Below, piece after piece: positions 52,098-61,684 of a stretch of DNA of 64,000 nucleotides (positions within the stretch are counted from its first letter, which is position 1; the number at the start of each line of letters is the position of its first letter). The notes below the pieces were generated by a model. The model worked only from the letters and a program-made list of their open reading frames with translations, searched no databases and was not told where the DNA came from. The translations under genes were made by a program, and so were the position numbers. The stretch is taken from assembly GCA_022559845.1 (NCBI GenBank), contig CM040126.1, positions 122,054,886 through 122,118,885 on the forward strand, written 5' to 3'. The stretch comes from Amorphophallus konjac (Eukaryota; Streptophyta; Magnoliopsida; Alismatales; Araceae).

Positions 52098-53577
52098 AAC
52101 ACTATGAATCAAGCAATATCAAGTTTCAACAAAAAGTTAATACCAGCTGCAACAAGCAGAATAAATTCAAGACATGCTCATGCAAATGAATTAAACATTC
52201 CCTACAGCACACTCTCATCTCCCCCACAACTCATAACCATATCTTCCACGAAGCAACATGACTCCCCTCAAAGCTCAAGATGAAACCAATACTCACTGAT
52301 ATTGCAAACTTCTCTCCCCCTTTGACATCAGCAAAAAGAACTACATAATGTATGACAGTGCTGGAAACATGAGGACTCAGGGCAGTAACTTCTTAGTGTA
52401 GAAAGTCACGAGTAGGTCTTAAGAGAATAAGTGAGTTTCTAATCTCAAGAGAAGATTCTTTAGACTTCAGTACACAATAGAGAAGTAGAATGATAGACAA
52501 GTTTATCAGCATACATAGTGGATGATTTAGAGCAGGAGTTCACAAGTATGGCCAAATATAGCTGATCATTCAACTATTCCACAAGACAGCAAGAGACTAA
52601 ATCAGAGAGGTGTTCTCAAGGTATTGAAGACAAGCAATCCATTAGTTGCATAACAACAAGGAATTTTTGTTGGAGATGATTTTCAAGAAGATCAATGAGT
52701 AAGTTGGTAGTTCACTTCCTTTGACATTGGGGAGACACCTTGATTAGAGGCCTGAATCCCCAGTTACTCAGAGTGAGTACCTCATTACTTCCTAATTTTT
52801 TATTAAGGAACAGAGTTAGTAACTGTGGCTTTTGACATGAGGAAACACCTTGATTAGAGGCCAGAGTCCCCAGTTACTCACCAGCAAGCCACCATTGCTC
52901 TGTCATGACTTTTCATTTATTTTAAGCATTTGACACCTCATGACTTGGGAGAAATATTCATTTCATTGATGAAGCTCCCAGTTTCTCAGTGATCAAAATA
53001 GAACATGTTTGTTCAGTTAAGCCCTTGAGTTAAAGAGATAGAATGATTGAAGACAATACAAAAAAGGACTTTTCTTGAATTGAGTCTTGAAGTCTAGATT
53101 TCAAGTTGATTGGGTCAGATATCAAGACATACAAGTTTTTGGCCTGAACCATAATCAATGACAATGTAGGAAGATATACTTTATGCAATTAGTCCAGATC
53201 TCTGAAGGAGTACCAAAGGAAAGATTCTAACTTGGAGATTAGAGTCACTGACTTATAGACTTAAGAGATAAGTGACACTCTACTTTCTGAGAGAACCACA
53301 CTAAATCAGTCATGCAAGACCAGCAAAGGTACACATCTGGACAGCCCTTTTGAATCTGTCAAAAAAAAACTTCTCTTCTCACTTCACAACTCAGCTCCCC
53401 CTAAGACATAGCATTCCTCAATGAAATATTCCAGCAAAATCTCAAGGCTTCCCCTTATTTAGAGCATTCTTGAAAACTAACCAGTAAGCATTCTGAACTC
53501 CCCCTTAAACCAACATGCAAGAAGGCTAAACATCAGACAAACACAACTCCCCCTCACAACAAGAACAGGCTTCATAA
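52098..53577 (-). other. Element D 3' non-coding region
   Basis: No gene. Extra PPT-like words lie near 52205, 52314, 53395, 53498 and 53548. Two copies of the conserved CACCTTGATTAGAGGCC element lie at about 52700-52771 and 52803-52883, as in B. Confidence 0.75.
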
Positions 53578-56500
53578 TTAAGACAATTTGTATAAGCCTA
53601 ATTCTCTTCTCAATGTGGTGAATTTTTCATTATCCAGAGGTTTTGTGAATATGTCAGCAATCTGATTATCTGTGCCTACATGAATCAGTTCAAAATTATT
53701 CTTAGACACCTCATCTCTTATAAAATGATGTCTTATCTCTATGTGTTTGGTTCGTGAATGTAAAACAGGATTTTTAGCAAGATTGATGGCACTAGTATTA
53801 TCACAGTAAATAGGTGTGCACCCCAGGTCTACTTGGTAGTCCTGAAGCTGGTGTTTAATCCATATGACTTGTGTTCCACAACTCCCTGCAGCCACATATT
53901 CAGCTTCTGCAGTGGAGAGGGCCACAGAATGTTGTTTCTTGGAGCCCCAAGACACTAAACACCCACCCAAGAATTCACAATGGCCACTTGTGCTTTTCCT
54001 GTCTAGTTTACAGCCTGCATAGTCAGCATCTGTGTATGCTACTAGGTTAAGTGTGTGAGATGCAGGAAACCATAAACCAAGAGAGTGACTAGCTGACAAA
54101 TATCTGAAGATTCTTTTAACTACAGCTAAGTGTAGTTCAGTAGGTCTAGACTGATATCTTGCACACATTCCTACACTGAATTGTATATCAGGTCTAGAGG
54201 CTGTCAAGTAAAGTAGTGATCCAATCATACCTCTATAAAGTTTGGCATTTACTTCTTTACCTGTCTCATCTGCATCCAATGAAGCATTGGTGCCCATGGG
54301 TGTAGTAATGTGCTTTAAGTTTTCCATGCCAAACCTTTTGAACAGTTCCATTGTGTATTTGGTTTGGTTGATGAAGCACCCATCTTCTAGCTGCTGTACC
54401 TGCAATCCAAGAAAATATTTTAGTTCACCAACCAAGCTCATTTCAAATTCAGCAGACATCATGGTAGAAAATTCATCACATAGTTCATGCTTAGTTGATC
54501 CAAATACAATGTCATCTACATATACCTGAACTATGATGAGATCTTTATTCATGCCCTTGGTAAATAAAGTCTGATCAACTTTACCTCTTTTGTAGCCCTT
54601 GCTGATCAGAAATTCAGACAATCTTTCATACCAAGCTCTTGGAGCCTGCTTTAGACCATACAAGGCTTTGTTTAACCTGAAAACTTGGTTAGGTTGAGGA
54701 GAATATTGAAATCCAGGAGGTTGTTCAACAAAAACTTCTTCTTTAATGACTCCATTTAAAAAGGCACTTTTAACATCCATTTGTTGGAGCTTTATGTTCT
54801 TAGAGCATGCAAAGGCAAGCAACAATCTTATAGCTTCCATCCTAGCAACAGGTGCATAGGATTCATCAAAGTCTACACCGAATTCCTGACAGTAGCCTTT
54901 GGCTACTAGTCTGGCTTTATTCCTCGAGATAATTCCATCTTCATTCATTTTATTTTTGAACACCCACTTGGTTCCTATGACATTAATACCATCTGGTCTT
55001 GGGACAAGCTCCCAGACATTATTCCTTTCAAACTGACCTAATTCCTCACCCATAGCATTGACCCAAGCTTGATCAGCTAAGGCCTCTTATACTGTTTTGG
55101 GTTCAATTTGTGAGACTAAAGCAATTAAGTCATCATTATTCACATTTCTAAAATGAGACCTAGTCCGAAGAGGATCTTCAGGATTGCCTATGACTTTATC
55201 TAAAGGATGGTCTTTAAGAAATCTGATATTTGTTGAAGACTCACCTGTTTCTCTTGGCCCTTCCTGATTGGGGGAATTTGTTTCTCCATTTGGCTGAGTC
55301 TTCTCTTCTTCCTGTTGGTCTTCTAGAAAGTCTCCACCATGATTGGAATCTCTGTCAAGATTTTCAACATTAGAGACATCTTTCTTTTCACTAAAAAGGA
55401 TGTGTGGAGATTCTTCCACTTTCTGATCTGATATGTTAAATACCCTATATGCCCTTGACACTTCAGAGTAACCCAAGAAAATTCCAGGTGAACTCTTGGC
55501 TTCAAACTTGTCTAAATCTTTCTTATCATTGTTATGAATAAAACATTTTGCTCCAAAAATTCTGAAATGAAACAAGTTTGGTTTCTAACATTTTAGAAGC
55601 TCATAGGGTGTTTTCTTGTGTATGGGTCTTACCATGGCCCTGTTGATTATGTAGGTTGCTGTATTGGCCGCTTCTGCCCAAAACCTTCTAGGTAATTTAC
55701 TTTCAATCAACATGGTTCGGGCCATTTCCACCACTGTTCTATTTCTTCTCTCCACAATCCCATTTTGTTCAGGTGTCTTGGGAGAAGAAAACCTGTGAGT
55801 TAGTCCTTCTTTGTCACAAAGATCAGTAAACATGGAGTTTTCAAACTCACCTCCATGGTCAGATTGAATAGAACTAACCTTGTACTTTCCTTCTTGTTTG
55901 ACCTTATTGAAAAACAGATTAAACTTTTGAAATGCATCACTCTTATTTGTTAAGAAAAATATCCATGAATATCTGGATAAGTCATCTATGATGACATAGC
56001 CAAACCTGTTTCCATTAAGACTCTGAGTTCTAGTTGGACCGAAAAGGTCCATATGAAGAAGTTCCATTGGTCTAGAAGACAATGGCTCAGATCTTAATTT
56101 AAAAGAATTTCTGGTCTGTTTGCCTAGAGCACAGGCATCACATGCTTTTGATATTGAGTTGAATTTAATTCTAGGCATGCCTCTGACTAAATCATGCTTG
56201 ACCAATTTATTCAAAGTTGAAAAGCTAGCATGACCTAGACGTCTATGTCATTCAAAGGCATCATTTTCAGAATTGGCAGATAAGCAAATAGTAGATTCAG
56301 ATTTCTCATCTAAGCCTACAATGTAGACATTATTAATCCTGTTGGCTACAAATTTAACCATGTCAGAATTTGTTTCAAGGATTTTGCATGAACTATCGTC
56401 AAATACAACCCTGTGACCCCTGTCACATAATTGGCTAATGCTAATCAGGTTGTGTTGAAGCCCTTCCACAAGTAATACTTTTTCAATGGAATTTGTGGAA

Positions 56501-56670
56501 GACTTACCTACTGTGCCAACTCCAATTATTTTACCTTTGTTCTTTCCTCCAAACTTGACCAGACCCCCTGGCTTCATCTCTATCTTGCTGAACTTGGATC
56601 GGTCTCCTGTCATATGCCTGGAATAGCCACTGTCGAGGTACCAATTGTTGTCTTCAGCTGCCAGGCCGAC
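53578..56670 (-). pseudogene. pol: Element D pol: PR-IN-RT-RNaseH, three nonsense codons
   Basis: One frame after a conserved TAG (56671-56673). Protease WYLDSGYSRHMTGD has Tyr where B, A and C have Cys. The Trp before HRRLGHASF has become TGA (56248). Integrase keeps Asp in LLHMDLFGPTRT, Asp in IQSDHGGEFEN and Glu in VERRNRT; TAG at 55585 and TAA at 55087 follow. From 55053 to 53578 a 491-codon open frame encodes complete RT ([34 protein letters not shown]) and RNase H ([46 protein letters not shown]), ending ELGLYKLS. The pol frame is +1 relative to gag. Confidence 0.93.
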
Positions 56671-56683
56671 CTACACAAATATA

Positions 56684-58840
56684 TCAAGCAGAGTGATTTG
56701 GAACCCAAGATGAGTTGGGTCCAAGGACATTGTTCAAATCTCTGATCAAGTGTTTAGGTATCCAGAGTTGTTTCAGCATGGTTTTCTCTGGCACCTTCCT
56801 TTCTGGTTTATTAAAGTTGAATCCAGCTGAACTGGAGAAGTGAGTTCTATTCCATTCATTAGTCTTCCTATTCCTAGGAAATTTCCTGTAGGCTTGTTGA
56901 TTAGCATATCTTTGACCATGAAAGTTATTTCTCCAGTAGGTCCTGTTTGGACCCATCTGATTGTTGTAATTCCAGCTCTTATTCTGATTTATTTTCTTGG
57001 TCCATCTACCATTTGTGTTCTGGTGAGTGGACTTAATGTTATTCTTCATAAAGTTCATTCCCATCTTAAATGGTTGTCCAGTACTGGTTTTTGTGTTTTC
57101 TTTAGGACTTTGAGTTTCCTTAGAGCTGTTTGAGCTGGATGGTGTGTCCAGCTTTTCTTTTCCCTTCTCTGGAAAGAAGGTAATGGTCTTGAATTGCAAG
57201 GGTCTCTTGTTGGTTGGGTCATAGCCTAGACCTTCCTTATTGAAATTGGCCCTAGTCCCTAGTATAGCATCTAGGCTAGTTTTTCCTTGGACAAACTTTT
57301 CAAAGACTTTCTGTTTGTCTTCCAGCTCCTTTTGAAGAGACTCAGAATTCTTTAGGAGTTCAGCATTTACTTTCTTCACAGCTTCATATTTCTCTGAATT
57401 CACTCTAATTTCATTCATGCTTTCTTCAATTTTAGTTTTGAATTCATTGAGCTGTTTTTGACTTTCTTGAATTTCTCCCTTAAGCTTATCATTCTCTTTC
57501 CTTAGTGAGGTCATTTCTTCTAGTTGTTCTTTTAGTTTTTCATTTTCCTCACAGACCAGAGTTTGTTCTTCAATATTTGTGTTAAATTTTCTTTTCAAAA
57601 CTCTGTGCTCTTTGCTAAGAGAATTAAATTTATCTAGCAAGTCACCATAAGCATCCTCCCAGTCATCAATTGAGAAATTTTTAAAAACGTTTATTACCTC
57701 CTCTTCACTGTTTGCCATAAGGCAAATTCCATCTTCATATTCTTCTGAGGAAGCATCTTCGGGGTCTTCTTCTTCCTCGCTCCATGTGCAGACCATCGCC
57801 TGTGGCTTCTTCTTCTTCTGCACCTTTATGTTTTTCTTCTGAAGATAGGGACCCTTCTTCTGGAGGTCTGGGCATTCGCCTCTCATGTGTCCCTGTTTGT
57901 TACAATTAAAACAAGTCAGATTCTTAGGATTTCTATCCCTGTAACTGGTAAATTCAGCATTCTTGTTAAAGGGTTGTGGCTTCTTCTTCCTAAAGGTCTT
58001 TCCCTTTTTCTTCAAAAATTTTCTGAACTGTCTAGTGAGCATTGCCTGCTCCTCCTGGTCGAGATTTGATAAACCTTCAAGCTCGGACTCAGACTCGGGG
58101 CTACTGCTGCTGCTCCCACTGTTACTACCCTTGTTGCGGGAAGCTCTTAGAGCTACATTTTTACCCTTCCTCTCACTTCCTTCTCCACCTCCTAGGAAAT
58201 TCATCTCATAGGTCATAAGGGATCCTATGAGTTCATTCACAGTCAAGACAGTCAAATCTTTTGATTCCTCAATCATAGTGGCCTTAGTGTGCCATGCCGG
58301 GGATAAAGATCTAAGGATTTTCTTGACTATATCTGCCTCAGCAAGATCCTTCCCTAGCCCTTTAAGAGTGTTAGTGATCAAGGATAACCTGGAATACATT
58401 TTGCTTATATTCTCATCTGCATTCATCTTAAACATTTCATACTTAGAAGTGTAGAGGTTTACCTTCGAGGCTTTCACTTGAGCTGTACCTTCATAGATCA
58501 ATTGCAGCTCATCCCACATTCGCTTGGCAGTTCTGTATGTAGATATACGGGCATATTCCTTTGGATGAACAGCACACTGGATTATGTTCAGTGCCGTCCA
58601 GTTAAGTGAAGAGAGCTTGACATGGTCATCTGTCCAAGCATCCTCGTTTGGTGGCAGCTCATATGGCCCCACCGTGATTACTCTCCACAGTTTATGACTC
58701 TGAGCCCTGATGAACACTTCCATCCTGTTCTTCCAAAACAGATAGTTACTACCATCGAAATAAGGAGGGCGACTAATGGATTGACCTTCGGCCATGAAGG
58801 TTCTAGGACCACCAGCATTTCCTTGACCGTTTGTCCACAT
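56684..58840 (-). CDS. gag: Element D Gag, intact
   Basis: 718 codons. I chose ATG at 58840 (MWTNGQGNAGGP) because the frame further upstream into the PBS lacks an ATG. The capsid region has FWKNRMEVFIRAQSHKLW, SSLNWTALNIIQCAVHP, YEGTAQVKASKVNLY and ELIGSLMTYEM. A Ser-rich stretch follows, then one CCHC knuckle (CFNCNKQGHMRGEC, around 57910-57870), a long coiled coil (about 57660-57300), NKEGLGYDPTNK, a basic Asn-rich tail, and GPNSSWVPNHSA at the end. No stop or frameshift. It could still supply particles, possibly also for E-type RNAs (inference). Confidence 0.93.
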   Translation of the reverse strand: MWTNGQGNAGGPRTFMAEGQSISRPPYFDGSNYLFWKNRMEVFIRAQSHKLWRVITVGPYELPPNEDAWTDDHVKLSSLNWTALNIIQCAVHPKEYARISTYRTAKRMWDELQLIYEGTAQVKASKVNLYTSKYEMFKMNADENISKMYSRLSLITNTLKGLGKDLAEADIVKKILRSLSPAWHTKATMIEESKDLTVLTVNELIGSLMTYEMNFLGGGEGSERKGKNVALRASRNKGSNSGSSSSSPESESELEGLSNLDQEEQAMLTRQFRKFLKKKGKTFRKKKPQPFNKNAEFTSYRDRNPKNLTCFNCNKQGHMRGECPDLQKKGPYLQKKNIKVQKKKKPQAMVCTWSEEEEDPEDASSEEYEDGICLMANSEEEVINVFKNFSIDDWEDAYGDLLDKFNSLSKEHRVLKRKFNTNIEEQTLVCEENEKLKEQLEEMTSLRKENDKLKGEIQESQKQLNEFKTKIEESMNEIRVNSEKYEAVKKVNAELLKNSESLQKELEDKQKVFEKFVQGKTSLDAILGTRANFNKEGLGYDPTNKRPLQFKTITFFPEKGKEKLDTPSSSNSSKETQSPKENTKTSTGQPFKMGMNFMKNNIKSTHQNTNGRWTKKINQNKSWNYNNQMGPNRTYWRNNFHGQRYANQQAYRKFPRNRKTNEWNRTHFSSSAGFNFNKPERKVPEKTMLKQLWIPKHLIRDLNNVLGPNSSWVPNHSA

Positions 58841-58851
58841 GGCGTAAACCT

Positions 58852-58863
58852 GCTCTGATACCA
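58852..58863 (-). promoter_or_regulatory. Primer binding site of element D
   Basis: GCTCTGATACCA on the plus strand, 2 bp from the 5' LTR. Confidence 0.95.
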
Positions 58864-58865
58864 AT

Positions 58866-59957
58866 TGTTAGCGCAGCAAGAGTGATATAGAAGGGGGGGA
58901 TGAATAGATCACTCCCAATTTGTAGAAACTCAGGCGGAAAATAGATTCTACTGCTAACGCACCTCCTTAACCCGTACACAGAGAAATATAGATGAGAGTG
59001 AAGAACTGATCACGTGAAGGCAAAGGGACAAGCAGAAGAAGAGCACAGAAATCAATACCAAACCACAGAGGAAGCACTCAGTTTTTAGGTGGCTCGATTG
59101 CAGTCCGCAATCTACATCCACCCCTCACTCCAACTAGAGTGAGGATTCCACTAGACAAAGCTAGATCACAGCAGACTCAGTCTGCGAACAAGATGCTGCC
59201 ACACAGCTTGAACACCCAAGGGAAACAAATCCCTCGACCAAGCTCTGCTACCCACAGAACTTGAAACCTATTCTAGCTCCCAGCTAGAACACAACCGGAG
59301 AATCCTCTCCCTTCCTCCACACACGGAGGGAAACTGTTAATGACAACCTGTCACTAACAACACCAGAGATCACCGATCTCTCTTCCTCTACAACTCAGAG
59401 GGAAACTGGAGTAGTACTCCCTTCCTCCACACACCGGAGGGAAAACAATTCAAATCAGAATGGAAGAACAAAATAAACGAAAACAAAATAGAAAGAAAAA
59501 CCAATGAATAAGAAATCGGTTCTGAAACCCAATACAACTGTAGCTTCAAATGAAGCAATTCATCAATCCACACACACTCTCTCTCTCGAGCAAACTCCTC
59601 TCAGATATGGAACTTTCTGCTCCTTTTCTTTTCTAGATCGTGCAGACTCTCACCAATGGCTTCTGCTTTTTCTTTTCACGATCGAACTTCTACTGAAGGA
59701 TGAAGCTCTATATTTATAGCAGATAATGGCGTGTGGCTGCCAGGTTCCCGCCCATGCACTTTTGGCCAGATCATTTTCAATTTTGACCACATGGCAACAT
59801 CCTGACAAGGTTGCCATCCACGTGTCATGTGCCTGTTGTCTTGGATCACGTGTCAGGTGCCAACCTCGATTCACGTGCCCAATTATCAGCCTGAATCGCC
59901 TGCAGACAGATGGAATGTATAGACTTAGTTAGTTCAGGCTTTTAGCAAGAATTGTAT
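58866..59957 (-). repeat. Element D 5' LTR (right copy), truncated to about 1.09 kb
   Basis: It matches 49440-50530 with scattered substitutions and keeps the leader hairpins (about 59110-59440), TATA (59711-59718) and G-boxes, but only the first U3 motif. The rest of U3 is absent because the sequence switches to ORF3 of element A at the duplication junction. Confidence 0.9.
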
Positions 59958-59959
59958 AT

Positions 59960-60500
59960 CCCCCCTCCAGTTCTAGCTGAGGAGCCGCCTCCCCCACCAT
60001 CTCCTTATCACCAGGATTTTGAGATGCATCCTCCACCTCAGTTTCACCATGGGGAATCTTCCACTTAGGGGGCCGGACAGCGCCCTTCGGTGGACTACGA
60101 GACTCTTGACGGGCGGCTTACCGGCTTAGAGACTCGTGTGGATACCATCGGGGATTGTCTCTCTATCCTTGGGGACACTATAGGCACTGCGTTTGACACC
60201 ATATTCGGGTGCATGGATACTTTCTCTACTGCCTTGGACACTCTCTCTACTCAGATGGCCACTCTCACCACCCACATGACTTCCTTCCGAGAGAATTTAG
60301 CTGAGTCTGGCCAATCCTTTAGCTTCCTACACCTCTCCCTTCTTGGCATGCGGCGCCAGGATGCGGCTCGTGATGAATCCATTGGCCATATTCTTGATCT
60401 TCTTCATACTCACGCCCACCATCTTGGCGACATTCGTCGGCACCTTGGCCTTCCACATACTCCTCCAGCAGATCAGCCACCTCTAGAAGATGCTCCATGA
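59960..60500 (+). pseudogene. Duplicate of the C-terminal part of A ORF3
   Basis: Repeats 47716-48256, including the TAG before GAGQRPSVDYETLDGRL (60066-60068) and the heptad-like tail. Two residue changes from the first copy are visible near 60165 and 60189. It has no start of its own. Confidence 0.8.
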
Positions 60501-60995
60501 GGATTTATTTTGACTTTCCCCTCTGGCATGTTATCCTTTGGTCTTGTGTTGCTTGAGTCCCTCCTTCGTCTATCCTATCCCTTTTTGATGTTGCCAAAAG
60601 GGGGAGAAGTAGTAGGGTAGGTTTATATACTTATGTATGTCGATGTGTGGTTGTGTTGCTTGCTTGTATGTTAATCATGTGAGGGTTATCAGTAGTGTCA
60701 AGGTTATCAGTAGTGTCAAGTCTTTTCTATTAGAGTCGTGCATTCACTCTCGCCCTAATGTATCTTGTAATTTAATGATGAATTGAATGTACTGGTGTTT
60801 GAATTCATATGGCTGGCACTTGTGCTTTATTTCATATTCTTGTTGGCAAACAAGTGGTGGGATGGAATGTGCTGTGTTGAATGGTTTTCAAGCATGTTGA
60901 ATGACTTTCAAGCATTACGTTCAATTTGGAGGTTCGAAAGCAATAAACATGGTTTGATGGCCCTCGAGTTTTGTCATCATCAAAAAGAGAGAGAT

Positions 60996-61371
60996 TGTTG
61001 TATATATCTCAGTGCTTTTGATGATAACAAAACCAAGGACATATACTTGTTCACGTGCTTGGAACCAATATCTTAAGTGAATTCCATAAGCTATCATGCT
61101 GGATTTCTTCACAGTTTTTGCTTAAGTGTTTAGCATTCCAAACGCATTTCCAAGAAATCAAATGAACTTGAAATAAGTTTTAACAATTCGTTCAATTCAT
61201 GTCTCGATTATATGGATACATTTTTCTGGGCTAAACTCTTCATTTTTTAGGTTTTTGACAGTCCGATCGACCTCCGGTTTGATCCCGGTCAACCTGAAAT
61301 AACAGAATGGACTTTTCTACAGCTTGTCTCAGTGGCGATCAACCGCCCCCTCAATCCCAGTCGACCGGAAT
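60996..61371 (+). repeat. Duplicate of A 3' LTR fragment
   Basis: Repeats 48752-49126, preceded by the same AAAAAGAGAGAGA tract. It keeps CCGGAAT where the first copy has CCGAAT. Confidence 0.88.
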
Positions 61372-61684
61372 TGTAACGACCCGAGAATCCGATTACCGGG
61401 AGAGACCCGATAACCCGAGACTTGAACCGTCGCCCACGAGCCGGGAGGGCTCGGAAGGGCTAAAAGGAGTGTGGAGGCACAAAGAAATAGGAAATAAAGT
61501 AGGACAATTCAATAATTAACAGAAATAAAGAAACAACTATAGCTACAACAGAGTCCAGTCCAACAGAAAGTACAGTCTAAAGTAGTAAAAACGTACCACA
61601 TGCCGAGTGAACACTCGGCCCGGCGAGCTGGCAACTGAGAACCTCCGCACCGCGCCCTCGAACCTCGAGGAAGAAGAACCGGCT
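61372..61684. mobile_element. Duplicate of the gypsy-like LTR fragment
   Basis: Same 313 bp as 49127-49439, cut by D at the same base. Confidence 0.45.

Larger units (their letters stand above)
49440..59959 (-). mobile_element. Element D: Sirevirus of the B family, right LTR truncated
   Basis: The left LTR is 49440-52074, internal 52075-58865, and the right LTR begins at 58866 but stops near 59957, where the duplication junction lies. Left flank CGGCT (49435-49439). Proteins are very close to B. Gag is intact, pol has three stops. It has no envelope-like ORF. Confidence 0.93.
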
